NCBI RefSeq assembly: GCF_000184685.1
Contig: NC_014830.1
Span: forward strand, 3,286,001-3,350,000
From: Intrasporangium calvum DSM 43043
Lineage (GTDB): Bacteria; Actinomycetota; Actinomycetes; Actinomycetales; Dermatophilaceae
DNA: 64,000 bases
Reading direction: 5' to 3'
Below the pieces are notes generated by a model. That model had not been told where the DNA came from, made no database searches, and worked only from the letters and a program-made list of their open reading frames with translations. Of the stretch, positions 24,885 to 33,886 are shown piece by piece. The number at the start of each line of letters is the position of its first letter. Within the stretch, counting starts at the first letter, position 1. Made by a program: the position numbers and the translations under genes.

Positions 24885-25996
24885 CTAGCCGCGGCGAGCC
24901 AGGCCGGCTTCCTCCGCGGTCGCTGCAGCGTTCGTTGGTCGCGCCGGCGCTGGCAGGCGGAGCCGCTTGAGTATGAGGGCATTGACCGCGACGATGAGGC
25001 TTGACCCGGACATCGACAGCGCGGCGATCTCGGGGTCGCAGGGTCAGGCCCCACGACGAGAACACCCCGGCAGCGATGGGCAGGGCGATGACGTTGTAGC
25101 CAACGGCCCAGCCGAGATTCTGACCACCTGCGCGCCGAGCTCGCGCACCGAGGGTATCGCGCCTGCGGACGTCTCACGCGCGGCGTCAGCCAGTCCGATC
25201 ACCGCCATGGCGCGCCCGTCGACCCCCACGAGCACGGCCGTCAGTCCCGCCGAGGCGAGCTCGTCCCGCCGGGCGAGCAGATCGCCGAGCTGGACACCCT
25301 CGTCCGCCATGAGCTTGCGGTTGCCCACCACGACGCGACGTGCGTCCGCATCGGCGACGGCACCGTGTCCCGGAACGTTGCGAAAGCCCGAGGCCACTCT
25401 CCCCGCGTGACCGCGCTCAGCGGCATACGAGACAACGGCTGCGGCCAGCGGTACTCGGGCTCCTTCTCGACCGCGGCAGCCAGCGCGAGCACGTCAAGCT
25501 CGTCGAGGCCGGCGGCGATGAGTCTGGTCACCTCGGGCGTGCCTTTGGTCAGCGTGCCGGTCTTGTCCCTCACCACGGTGTCGATGCGGGCCGACGTCTC
25601 CAGGGCGGTGGCGTTCGTGAAGAGGACGCCTCGCTTGGCGGCGAGGCCTGCGCCGACCATGATCGCGGTCGGCGTCGCCAGCCCGGAGCGCGTCGGGGCA
25701 CGTGATGACCACGACGGTGATCGCGAAGAGGAGCGCCGTCTGGACGTCGGCGCCGACTCCACCCACGTCAGGAACGTCGCGGGGCCGCCGATGAGTGCGA
25801 CGAGCACGAGCCAGAACGCGGCGTGCCCCGGAACGCCCCGGTCGAAGAGGACCCACGCCGAGTAGAACCCGACCGGCAGGCTCAGCAGCGGGCCCCACAC
25901 GTCGTCGCGCAGCCCGAACGGTGCCGGCGCCGAGAAGCAGAGCCGGAGGTGCAGCGCGAGGGGGAAGGGCGGCTGCACCTCCGGCTGGGGCGCCAT
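24885..25996 (-). pseudogene. Second P1B-type metal ATPase, degenerate
   Basis: Pieces in several frames: N-terminal membrane part to FLTWVESAP (about 25760-25996), then GLATPTAIMVGAGLAAKRG and VVRDKTGTLTKGTPEVT (about 25490-25690), then VVVGNRKLMADEGVQL (about 25290-25330), and finally IAALSMSGSSLIVAVNALIL up to the stop at 24885. The metal-site CPx helix is damaged (the frame shifts just before it), and the ATP hinge and GDGxNDxPA region are deleted. It lies 18 bases downstream of the oxidase gene and was probably co-transcribed with it. Confidence 0.8.
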
Positions 25997-26014
25997 CAGG
26001 GTGGGGGGATCACG

Positions 26015-27499
26015 TCAGGCACGGTAGTTCAGCCCGATCATCATCCCTGCCTCCGCGTGGTAGATGTTGTGGCAGTGCGCTGCCCAGTCGCCGGCGTTGT
26101 CGGCTTGGAGCTCGACCGCGATGGTCTCCATCGGGCGCAGCAGCACGGTGTCCTTGCGCAGGCCGCTGCTCAGCAGCCCGAAGGTGTGGCCGTGGATGTG
26201 GAACGGGTGGGTCATCATCGTCATGTTGGCCAGGTCGAGGTGGACCCGTTCGCCCTTGGTGATCACGATCGGCTCGTTCTCCCCGAACGGACCGCCGTTG
26301 ATGCCCCACTGGTAGGGCGCCATCTGGCCGTTGAGCTGGATCACCTCGGTCGCCTCGGCGTCACGCTGCGCCAGCCGGGCTGACTCGGCAGCGACGAGGG
26401 TGGTCCCGAGCAGCACGGGCCCGGCCAGCTCATCGGGACGGAGGGTCGCCGGCGGGGCCGCGCCGGCGCCGGTGCGCACCAGCGCCAGGGCCTGCCCCTG
26501 TTTGCCGAACGGAGCAGCAACCAAGGGGAACACGCCGTCCTTCAGGGTGACCACGGTGTCGTACCGCTCCCCCATCCCGATGTAGAAGGCACCCGTCTCC
26601 GTCGGCTGCACGGGGAAGCCGTCGCTGTGCGTCACGGTCATCCGGTGGCCGCCGAGCGCGACGGTGAAGATGGTGTCCGAGGCGGCGTTGATGACCCGCA
26701 GCCGGACCCTCTGCCCCGGTTTGGCCGCAAGGACATCCGGGGCGGCGGGCACCCGGCCGTTGATGAGGTAGTGCGGGTACTGGACATCGCCGGCATCCCC
26801 GAACGGCGCGGCGCCCCCGCCCATCCCCATCGAGCCGTGGTCCATGCCGCCCATGCCGCCCATGCCGCCTGAGGTGGCCGAGCCGCCCTTGGCGATCAGC
26901 TGCGTCAGGACGTCATCGGGGGTCCGGCCGGTGCCGTCGACCCAGTCGTCCAGCACGACGACGTACTCGAGGTCGTACCCGCCCGGCTCTTGCGGGTCGT
27001 CGACGATCAGAGCCGCGTAGAGGCCGCGGTCGAGCTGGACGCCGCTGTGCGGGTGGTAGAAGTACGTGCCCGGGTCGGGCGCGACGAACTCGTACGTGAA
27101 CGTGGTGCTCGGCCGGATCGGGTCCTGTGTCATCCCGGGCACGCCGTCGGCGGCGTTGGCCAGCGCGATGCCGTGCCAGTGGATGGACGTGTCGGCGGGA
27201 AGCTGGTTGTCCAGCGTCACGCGCACGAGGTCGCCTGCCGTGGCGCGGATCAGGGGCCCGGGGGCCGTGTCGCCATAGGCCCAGGTCCCCACCTCGGGCC
27301 CACCGAGATCGAGTGTCGCGCGCTTGGCGATCAGCTTCGCCGTCGTGACGCGCTGTCCGGGGGTTGTCGGATCGGCCGTCGGCGTCCCGAATGCAGTTGG
27401 GGTTCCGGCGGGCTGGGATGCGGAGCAGGCGGCAAGCGTGCCCGTTGCGACGATGCCCAAACTGCCGAGGATGACGCTGCGTCGGCTCAGGCTGTTCAT
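26015..27499 (-). CDS. Multicopper oxidase, predicted Tat lipoprotein
   Basis: 494 residues. The N-terminus has twin Arg (SRRSVILGS) and a lipobox LAAC (Cys25), so it should be exported and lipid-anchored. Copper motifs: HWHG (107-110), HPH (149-151), HPFHIHGH (about 425-432) and HCHNIYHAEAGM (475-486) with an axial Met. A Met/Gly/His-rich insert (GGMGGMGGMDHGSMGMGG, about 207-225) is typical of cuprous oxidases such as CueO/McoC. It likely oxidises Cu(I) outside the cell. It follows the SHOCT gene by 53 bases under the site at 27884. Confidence 0.93.
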   Translation of the reverse strand: MNSLSRRSVILGSLGIVATGTLAACSASQPAGTPTAFGTPTADPTTPGQRVTTAKLIAKRATLDLGGPEVGTWAYGDTAPGPLIRATAGDLVRVTLDNQLPADTSIHWHGIALANAADGVPGMTQDPIRPSTTFTYEFVAPDPGTYFYHPHSGVQLDRGLYAALIVDDPQEPGGYDLEYVVVLDDWVDGTGRTPDDVLTQLIAKGGSATSGGMGGMGGMDHGSMGMGGGAAPFGDAGDVQYPHYLINGRVPAAPDVLAAKPGQRVRLRVINAASDTIFTVALGGHRMTVTHSDGFPVQPTETGAFYIGMGERYDTVVTLKDGVFPLVAAPFGKQGQALALVRTGAGAAPPATLRPDELAGPVLLGTTLVAAESARLAQRDAEATEVIQLNGQMAPYQWGINGGPFGENEPIVITKGERVHLDLANMTMMTHPFHIHGHTFGLLSSGLRKDTVLLRPMETIAVELQADNAGDWAAHCHNIYHAEAGMMIGLNYRA

Positions 27500-27552
27500 G
27501 CTTCCCTCCGTGGGTTCGCGGGGGCTCTTGACTGCACCGGCCAGGCCGCATG

Positions 27553-27804
27553 TCAGCGAAAGCCGGTGAGGACGTTCCTGGTGTGCTGGTACTCCTGGGT
27601 GTCGATCTCTCCCCTGGCGAGGCGCTCGTCCAGCAGTCGCAAGGGGTCAGGCCCTGATGCCGGAGTCGATTCCGGAGCGCTCGGTTCGGCTTGGATCACC
27701 GAACGGACGACCGCAGCGACGAGCACCCAGAAGCCCAGGATCCCCAGGATCATCAGCACCCACATCCACCAGTCCATCCCGTAGCTCGCCCAGTGGTTGG
27801 TCAT
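27553..27804 (-). CDS. Membrane-anchored SHOCT-domain protein (copy 1)
   Basis: An 83-residue protein with one membrane segment (WWMWVLMILGILGFWVLVAAV) and a C-terminal SHOCT motif (LRLLDERLARGEIDTQEYQ). SHOCT domains are short oligomerisation or targeting modules with unknown biochemical role. First gene of the oxidase operon, divergent from the two-component system at 27961. A paralogue at 54824 sits in an equivalent position beside a second two-component system. Confidence 0.85.
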   Translation of the reverse strand: MTNHWASYGMDWWMWVLMILGILGFWVLVAAVVRSVIQAEPSAPESTPASGPDPLRLLDERLARGEIDTQEYQHTRNVLTGFR

Positions 27805-27883
27805 GACCTCTCACTCCTCTGGCGCCGAATCTCTGTCTCGAAGCCACTCTTGCTTGCCGAGGGTTTGTCTCGGCGCAAGGCCG

Positions 27884-27900
27884 GATCAAGGTTTGACGAA
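27884..27900 (-). promoter_or_regulatory. Shared 17-bp direct-repeat regulator site (5)
   Basis: Minus-strand TTCGTCAAACCTTGATC, 79 bases before the SHOCT-oxidase operon and 60 bases before the divergent response regulator, so it could serve both. Confidence 0.6.
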
Positions 27901-27960
27901 GAACCGGCCAAACTGGCCCCAGAGGGTGAATCCGAACATTTCGCAGACAACACTGGGCGC

Positions 27961-28695
27961 ATGGAGACACCTCACACTGGTTCACCGGCGGACCGCGCGC
28001 GAGTTCTGGTGGTCGACGACGAGCGTGACATCGCGGAGATGGTCAGCGACTACATCGGCAGGGCTGGTTACGTGACCTTGGAGGCCTACACGGGACCGGA
28101 CGCGGTTTCGGCAGCCAGGGAGTTCGATCCTGACGTCATCATGCTGGACCTGGGCCTTCCCGGGTTCGACGGGGTGGAGGTCTGCCGCCAGATACGGATG
28201 TTCTCCGACTGCTACATCCTGATGCTCACGGCACGAGCAGACGAGGTCGCACGCGTGGTCGGACTGTCCGTGGGTGCCGACGACTACATCACCAAGCCGT
28301 TCAGCACGAATGAGGTGCTGGCCCGGATCCAGGCGGTCCTGAGGCGCCCACGACGGACGGAGCCCCACGTCCGTCCGTCCGTCGTCGAGGAGCCTGCTCG
28401 GGTCTTCGGCGACCTCAGGATCGAGGTGCCCGGCCGCGAGGTCACCGTCGCCGGAACGCCGGTGCCGCTCACGCGGACCGAGTTCGACCTCCTTGATGCG
28501 CTGTCAGGGCGACCGAAGCTCGTCTTCACGCGACGCGCGCTCATCGACGAGGTCTGGGACACCGGTTGGATGGGCGACGAACATGTCGTCGACGTCCACA
28601 TCGGACACATCCGGGGCAAGCTGGGCGACGACGCCAACTCGGCGAAGTACATCGAGACGATCCGCAGCGTCGGCTACCGCATGGGCAAAGGATGA
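27961..28695 (+). CDS. OmpR-family response regulator (copper/redox region)
   Basis: A 244-residue regulator: receiver domain with VLVVDDERD, phospho-acceptor Asp63 in IMLDLGLPG and Lys in DDYITKPFS; then a winged-helix DNA-binding domain (LTRTEFDLLDALSG, DVHIGHIRGKLGDD). ATG 27961 is the first Met compatible with the receiver fold; no Shine-Dalgarno is visible. Its stop overlaps the kinase start. It is the best candidate to bind the 17-bp direct repeats in this region, since OmpR-type regulators bind such repeats on an 11-base pitch and one lies in its own upstream region. Confidence 0.93.
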   Translation: METPHTGSPADRARVLVVDDERDIAEMVSDYIGRAGYVTLEAYTGPDAVSAAREFDPDVIMLDLGLPGFDGVEVCRQIRMFSDCYILMLTARADEVARVVGLSVGADDYITKPFSTNEVLARIQAVLRRPRRTEPHVRPSVVEEPARVFGDLRIEVPGREVTVAGTPVPLTRTEFDLLDALSGRPKLVFTRRALIDEVWDTGWMGDEHVVDVHIGHIRGKLGDDANSAKYIETIRSVGYRMGKG

Positions 28696-29846
28696 ACGTC
28701 GTGCCCAGACCGCAACGGCTCTCCTCACGCTTGATGCTGGCCCAGGTGTCGGTCCTCGTCGCGAGCATCCTGACCGCTGGCCTGGTCGCGTTGTTCGTCG
28801 GGCCGCCACTGTTCCACCAACACCTGCTGAAAGCCGGACACGCCGAGCACTCCCCCGAGCTCGCGCACATCGAGGAGGCCTACCGGGACGCGTCCGTGGT
28901 CTCGCTCGGGGTCGCCCTGATCATCGCTCTCCTCTGTGCGGGCGCCGTCACGTGGTATGTCACCCGCCGTCTGCAGGCCCCGCTGGCGGTGCTCGCCGAC
29001 GCGGCCCGAGAGCTGTCCAGGGGACACCTGGCCACCCGTGTGGCGCCGACCGGGTCAGGGGCCGAGCTCGACGCACTCGGGGCCGCCTTCAACCTGATGG
29101 CAGCACAGTTGGAGCAGACCGAGGACACTCGCCAACGGCTGCTGTCGGACCTGGCCCACGAGATGCGGACGCCCGTCACCACGATCAAGCTGTGTTCCGA
29201 GGGACTTCGGGAGGGGTTCAGAACCTGGGACGCCCAGACCGACCGGGTGCTCACCGAGGCGACCGATCGGCTGTCCCGCCTCAGTGAGGACATCGACGAG
29301 GTGTCGCGGGCCCAAGAGGGACGCATCTCCCTCGAGCGGGACCTGGTCCTGGTCGGCGACCTCATCTGGTCAGCCGGTCAGTCCCAACGCGAAGCGTTCA
29401 CCAGGAAGGGCGTCAATCTCGTCGCGGACACCGAAGGCGCACCCGGTGTCAGGCTCGAGGTCGACCGCCAGAGAATGGGCCAGGTGCTGGACAACCTCCT
29501 TCGCAACGCCCTGCGTCACACTCCCGCGGGCGGCACGGTCCGGCTCTTCGCCCGCCAGCCCTCGGACGAGGTCGAGATCGTCGTTGCCGACACGGGCGAG
29601 GGGCTTGAGCCGGGTCAGCTGCCACATGTCTTCGAACGGTTCTACCGCGGAGACACCGCCCGTGACCGCGACCGGGCAGGCTCCGGCGTCGGTCTCACGG
29701 TCAGCCGGGCCATCGTCGACGCCCACGGCGGCGGCCTCACCGCCGCGAGCGACGGCCCAGGGAAAGGCGCGACCTTCACGATCGCGTTGCCGAGCGCGCC
29801 ACACAGCCCGCTCACCTCCTCCGCGCCAGAGCCGCGCGACAGCTGA
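28692..29846 (+). CDS. Sensor histidine kinase with His-bearing outer loop
   Basis: A 384-residue membrane kinase. Membrane segments at about 15-37 and 69-91 enclose a short outer loop (about 38-66) with five His (42, 44, 50, 53, 59), suitable for metal sensing. HAMP, HisKA (DLAHEMRTPVT) and HATPase (NLLRNALRHTP, DTGEGL, GSGVGLTVS) domains follow. ATG 28692 overlaps the regulator stop. The layout GPxLFHxHL in the loop is shared with the kinase at 52082, suggesting a common type of signal. Confidence 0.92.
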   Translation: MNVVPRPQRLSSRLMLAQVSVLVASILTAGLVALFVGPPLFHQHLLKAGHAEHSPELAHIEEAYRDASVVSLGVALIIALLCAGAVTWYVTRRLQAPLAVLADAARELSRGHLATRVAPTGSGAELDALGAAFNLMAAQLEQTEDTRQRLLSDLAHEMRTPVTTIKLCSEGLREGFRTWDAQTDRVLTEATDRLSRLSEDIDEVSRAQEGRISLERDLVLVGDLIWSAGQSQREAFTRKGVNLVADTEGAPGVRLEVDRQRMGQVLDNLLRNALRHTPAGGTVRLFARQPSDEVEIVVADTGEGLEPGQLPHVFERFYRGDTARDRDRAGSGVGLTVSRAIVDAHGGGLTAASDGPGKGATFTIALPSAPHSPLTSSAPEPRDS

Positions 29847-29912
29847 CGACCCCACGTCCGCCGCGCCAATCCTGGGCCGCGGGTCACGGACGCGCGTCTC
29901 CGTGGGGCCGCC

Positions 29913-31118
29913 TCAGTGGCCGTCGCCGCCGTGCCCTTGGTCCCCGATTCCCTGCCCCTCGGGCAGCTCGATGGTGACCGGGGCCTGCTCGCTCACCGGC
30001 ACGGTGGAGAAGCTGATGCCGTTCGGCTTGTCGCCCACCGGGATACGCCCGACGACTCGCAGTTCGTTGAGGTCGAGGACGGCGACATCGTTGCCGTAGA
30101 GGTTGGTCACGTATGCGTGCCGGCTCGACGGGTCGACGACGACACCGTGGGCGCCTTGCCCGGTCTCGACGGTGCGCGCGACCGTGAAGCTCGTCGTGTC
30201 GATGACAGACACCGTCGTCCCGGGCCGTTCCTTCGTGCCTTGGTTCGCGACCAGGACGTAGCGGTTGTCCGGACTCACGTACGTCTGGATCGGCCCGTCG
30301 CCGACCATCACCCTGCCCACGACCTCGCGGGTCTGCACATCAACCTTCACGAGCGCGTCCTCGGCGTTGATCGATGCGTACACGAAGCGTCCATCCGGGG
30401 AGAACGCGACCTGGGCGGGCGCCTTGCCGACCTCGATGTCGGCGACCTTGGTGTTCGCAGAAGTGTCGATCACGCTCAGGGTGTTGCCTGACACGTTGGC
30501 CACGTAGATCCACCTGCCGTCCGGGCTCGGGCGCAAGCCGTGCGGCCCCTCCCCAACCGGGATCGTCGCCAGCGGTTTCATCGTGGCGGCGTCGATCGCC
30601 GTGACGGTGCCGTCGGCTCCGTTGGTGGTGTATGTCGTCTTCCCATCCAGGGTGACGATGACATGGGCCGGCGCTGCTCCCGTGGGGACGACGCCGTGCA
30701 AGGCCAGGGTTCCAGCGTCGAGCATGACTGCCATGGAGTCGTGGCCACTGACGGCCCACACGGTCCGGCTGTCAGGTGAGACCTGCACGTTGTGCGGGCC
30801 CTCTACGCCCTTGACCGACGTCACCACCGTGTTGGTCGCGGCGTCGATGACGCTGAGGCTCGCCCCGTCTTCGTTGGCCACCCACACCGCCCCCGAGACC
30901 ATGCCATCGTGGGAAGCGCTCGCCGGCGACGGAGCTGTGCCCAGGCGCCCTTCTCGCACACCCTCGTCGACACCGCCTCGATTCACGGTGGCGAAAGCGC
31001 CCGCCGCACCAATCGCAACAACGATCGCAGGAAGAAGTACCCGTCGAGCTGTCCCAGCCGACTTCGGTCTGCCGCTTCGTTCTGCATCAGTGCTCGTGCG
31101 GTCCGTGTCGTCGTGCAT
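29913..31118 (-). CDS. Membrane-anchored YVTN beta-propeller protein
   Basis: A 401-residue protein: cytosolic N-terminus, one membrane anchor (about residues 26-45) and an extracytoplasmic propeller. Seven or so YVTN repeats are seen as SVIDAATNTVV, VSPDSRTVWAVSG, SPDGRWIYVANVSGN and HAYVTNLYGNDVAVLDL. The tail is acidic/His-containing (GDQGHGGDGH). ATG 31118 has GGGAG eight bases upstream. Such proteins act as surface scaffolds, and some methanotroph relatives accompany copper proteins. It converges with the kinase gene and carries its own regulator site 95 bases upstream. Confidence 0.85.
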   Translation of the reverse strand: MHDDTDRTSTDAERSGRPKSAGTARRVLLPAIVVAIGAAGAFATVNRGGVDEGVREGRLGTAPSPASASHDGMVSGAVWVANEDGASLSVIDAATNTVVTSVKGVEGPHNVQVSPDSRTVWAVSGHDSMAVMLDAGTLALHGVVPTGAAPAHVIVTLDGKTTYTTNGADGTVTAIDAATMKPLATIPVGEGPHGLRPSPDGRWIYVANVSGNTLSVIDTSANTKVADIEVGKAPAQVAFSPDGRFVYASINAEDALVKVDVQTREVVGRVMVGDGPIQTYVSPDNRYVLVANQGTKERPGTTVSVIDTTSFTVARTVETGQGAHGVVVDPSSRHAYVTNLYGNDVAVLDLNELRVVGRIPVGDKPNGISFSTVPVSEQAPVTIELPEGQGIGDQGHGGDGH

Positions 31119-31517
31119 CCCAAGTGCTCCCGCTTCCTCGTGGCTCACCCTCTTGGCATGCCGGCATGGTTCGCAAGCCTGAGGCACCTCCCACCTGCGA
31201 ACGGCTTGCTTCCCGTCAAGGTTTGATGAAGTACCAACCGCTTCCGCGTGAGCCGCGGATCGAGCCAAGCGCCAGCATCATGCCGTATGCCGCTGGGCTG
31301 GGTCGCAGCCCGAGGCGACCTCACGGGGTCGCCGACGACAGCTGTCGCCTGGGTCGGGCCCAGGGTAGGACGCACACCCCGACGTTCACGGCGGCAATTG
31401 ACGTCACGAGGTAGTCATCGCGACGAGGTTTGGCCAGGCGATGGAGTTCGACGCGACACACGATCCCAGCGAGGAGTAGCTCAGCCAGTGAGGGGGTGTC
31501 CTCAGAGCGGGGGTCGA
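31119..31517. other. Intergenic region with regulator site and dispersed repeat
   Basis: Between the beta-propeller gene and the cytochrome b operon. It holds the 17-bp site (31214-31230) and a 20-base copy (31280-31299) of the hairpin repeat found at 38441-38460. No gene is evident. Confidence 0.5.
31214..31230 (-). promoter_or_regulatory. Shared 17-bp direct-repeat regulator site (6)
   Basis: Minus-strand TTCATCAAACCTTGACG, 95 bases upstream of the beta-propeller gene; closest to the consensus of the set. Confidence 0.6.
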
Positions 31518-31751
31518 TCATTCAAGATCGTTTGCCCTTCGTCGCCGGGCGCGGGTGGTGGTGCTCGATCGGGTGGTGACGACGAGGATGCGACCGGCCA
31601 GAGCGAGCGACGCCGCCGCGGCCAGCCCGGCAACCGCCGTCAGGATCCCGGCGAGTGGGCTCGGCGGCATGCGAACCGCGGTCGACAGCAGCCCGACGGC
31701 GACAACCGACGCGGTCACCAAGATCCAGAAGTTGCGGTGGGGGCGGTTCAC
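31518..31751 (-). CDS. Small membrane protein in cytochrome b operon
   Basis: A 77-residue protein starting at GTG 31751 behind GGAGGAAGG. Two hydrophobic segments (FWILVTASVVAVGLL and AGILTAVAGLAAAASLALAG) and a very basic tail (RARRRRAND). It follows cytochrome b by 26 bases and may be a small accessory subunit. Family not recognised. Confidence 0.65.
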   Translation of the reverse strand: MNRPHRNFWILVTASVVAVGLLSTAVRMPPSPLAGILTAVAGLAAAASLALAGRILVVTTRSSTTTRARRRRANDLE

Positions 31752-31777
31752 GGCCAGACCTTCCTCCGGGACCACAT

Positions 31778-32935
31778 CTACAGGTGGGTCGCGGGCGTCG
31801 TGATTCCCATGAAGATGGTCAGCACGATCAGCGCCAGAATGACCAGGGCCGCCGAGGTCATGGCGACCGGGCGGGTGCGCCACGACCGCTTGGGGTTGCG
31901 GTCGATGAATGGGACCGCAAACAACAGTCCGAACAGCGCGAGCCCGCCCCAGAGGATCGCAGGTAGCCCGAACCAGTTCTCCAGCGTGAACATCCACCAG
32001 AAGGGCCACATCGGCTTGGTGACCTCGACGCCGGCGACGGGGGTCGGACCGACCGGCGGCGGGAAGAGCACGGCGACGATGCTGAGCACGCCGAGAAGCA
32101 CCAGCCCTAGTGCTCCGACGCGGCGTAGGTGATGGGTGAACGGCTCCCGTGCCTCGAGGTAGGTCTCTCCCGGAGGAGTGGTGACCTCCACGAGCGATGA
32201 ACGGGCGGGCGGCAGGGGGCCTCCATGCTCGAGACTCGCGGGAGTGTCGGGGGCCGGAGCGGGCAGGCCCGGGTGGTTCGAGATCTTGTGCCGCTTGATC
32301 AGCAGCGCGTGGAGGGTGACGAGGATGACGATCAGGCCGGGGATCAGCATGATGTGTGCCGAGTAGAGCCGCACGAGGATCGGAGTGTGGGCGGCGAAGG
32401 ACGTCGAGAACCAGAACCCGGCGCCGCCGAGGAACTGGCCGAGCTCGAGGTTGTGGGCCAGCGCCTCGTACCCCTCCTGGTCCCATTTGAGCACGGTGCC
32501 GGTGAAGATCGCCAGGAAGGTCAAGCCGAACATGCTGAGCCCGATGACCCAGTTGGCCTCACGAGGACGCTTGTACGAGCCGTGGAAGAAGACGCGAATG
32601 AGGTGCAGAGCGGCCAGGACGTACATCGCCTGGGCCGCCCAGTAGTGCAGCGACCGGGTGAACCGGCCCAGCGCCACGTCCTCGACGATGGTGCGCACGC
32701 TCGCGTTGGCTACCTCAGGCGTGGGGTCGTAGAACTGGGCGAGCACGACACCCGTGGCGATGAGGATGGCCAAGGCGACCGCCGTCAGACCTCCGAGACT
32801 CCAGGCGAGGTTGTTGGCGTGCTCGGGCACCGGGTAACGAAGGGCGTCCAGGCCCAGCCGTTCGTCCACGGCTCCGACGAACCGCCTGCCGCGCGAGACG
32901 TGCTCGACAGGTCTCGTCTTGGTGACGTACGACAT
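31778..32935 (-). CDS. Cytochrome b (b6/subunit-IV-type) membrane subunit
   Basis: A 385-residue diheme cytochrome b with about seven membrane helices. Heme-ligand His pairs are visible: HYWAAQAMYVLAALHLIR on one helix and SAHIML...LHALLIKRHK on another. The C-terminal part corresponds to subunit IV, but the quinol-site PEWY is replaced by KPMWPFWW. ATG 32935 is six bases after the preceding gene. No Rieske protein or cytochrome c gene is adjacent, so it is not a standard bc1/b6f operon; a stand-alone menaquinol-linked reductase is likelier. Confidence 0.88.
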   Translation of the reverse strand: MSYVTKTRPVEHVSRGRRFVGAVDERLGLDALRYPVPEHANNLAWSLGGLTAVALAILIATGVVLAQFYDPTPEVANASVRTIVEDVALGRFTRSLHYWAAQAMYVLAALHLIRVFFHGSYKRPREANWVIGLSMFGLTFLAIFTGTVLKWDQEGYEALAHNLELGQFLGGAGFWFSTSFAAHTPILVRLYSAHIMLIPGLIVILVTLHALLIKRHKISNHPGLPAPAPDTPASLEHGGPLPPARSSLVEVTTPPGETYLEAREPFTHHLRRVGALGLVLLGVLSIVAVLFPPPVGPTPVAGVEVTKPMWPFWWMFTLENWFGLPAILWGGLALFGLLFAVPFIDRNPKRSWRTRPVAMTSAALVILALIVLTIFMGITTPATHL

Positions 32936-32940
32936 TGCGA

Positions 32941-33711
32941 TCAGCCTCCGCCCTTCTGGTCCGCAGACCGGCCCGCGAGCGCGGCCCGCCGTCGCAGCGT
33001 GTGAATGGAGTGCGCCGGGCGGAACCTCCACCCGAGCAGAACCCCAGCTGCGGCGGCGGCGGCGGCGATCCCGATGAGGGCCGAATCGCTCCCGCTCCAG
33101 GCCCCGCGGCCGGTGAGCTCGTCAGTCACGATCAGGGTGCCCGGGTCCTGCCCGGCCGCCAGGCTCACGGTGGAGCTGCCAGGAGCCACTTGCAGTACGT
33201 GCCGGACATCCAGACCACTCAAGTCGGCCCGCGCGCCGATCGACTGCTCGAGCAGCAGGCGCACCTGGGGCATGTCACCCTGGTCGAGCGCCTGCATCGC
33301 CCGGTCGACCTCGGTCATGTCCACGCCCTCTTGGTCTTCCGACTCCTTCGCGTCCGTCAGCTTGTCGGTGATCATGTCCATGTCGTCGGGCGTGTTGACC
33401 ACGTACGCAATGGCCTGCAGGACGTTTTCCCGAGCGGGCACCCCACCTTCGTCACCGTGGGCGAACGCCGCCCCAGGGAAAGCCAGACTCAGCACGGATA
33501 CGGCAGCAGCCACGGCACACCGCGCAGCCGCCGAGGACACTCTGGATCCACCACGAGGTGACACACCCCGGAGGACAGCCAATCCGCACGAGGACGGGTT
33601 CGCCTGCTCTGATGGGGGACGGCGCAGCGGCGCAGCACCCAGATGGTCATCGGTGAACACGGCGGTAGCGCCCATCAGGCCGTCGGATGGTGCTCGTAGA
33701 TCTCTTTCCAT
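32941..33711 (-). CDS. Secreted, C-terminally anchored protein of cytochrome b operon
   Basis: Up to 256 residues from ATG 33711 (GGAG seven bases upstream), though the real start may be later because a signal peptide (AAAVSVLSLAFPGAAFA) begins only near residue 65. The mature part is acidic (NTPDDMDMITDKLTDAKES) with a predicted helical segment and a C-terminal membrane anchor (ALIGIAAAAAAAGVLLGW). It directly precedes cytochrome b. It could be an electron-transfer partner or assembly factor; no Cys-His heme motif is present. Confidence 0.65.
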   Translation of the reverse strand: MERDLRAPSDGLMGATAVFTDDHLGAAPLRRPPSEQANPSSCGLAVLRGVSPRGGSRVSSAAARCAVAAAVSVLSLAFPGAAFAHGDEGGVPARENVLQAIAYVVNTPDDMDMITDKLTDAKESEDQEGVDMTEVDRAMQALDQGDMPQVRLLLEQSIGARADLSGLDVRHVLQVAPGSSTVSLAAGQDPGTLIVTDELTGRGAWSGSDSALIGIAAAAAAAGVLLGWRFRPAHSIHTLRRRAALAGRSADQKGGG

Positions 33712-33874
33712 GAGAACGCTCCACTGGTTTGCCGCGTTGGCCCAGCCTGTGGGCCCAGGCCCAGCGTGCGGCGGCGTCCCAGGTGAGCAGAACCGAGAAT
33801 CCCGTCAAGCCGTCGACGGCGGTCACGTAGCAGCGTGTGGGTGTTTGCCGACATCGCCGGGCACGTGGTCGGTC

Positions 33875-33880
33875 TAGCCT
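33875..33880 (+). promoter_or_regulatory. Leaderless -10 box (TAGCCT)
   Basis: TAGCCT lies six bases before the ATG at 33887. Confidence 0.5.
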
Positions 33881-33886
33881 GCAGAT

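Noticed and set aside
33800-33818. Eighth regulator site upstream of the cytochrome b operon
   Set aside because: Only one half-site (TTGACG) is present; the second half does not match.
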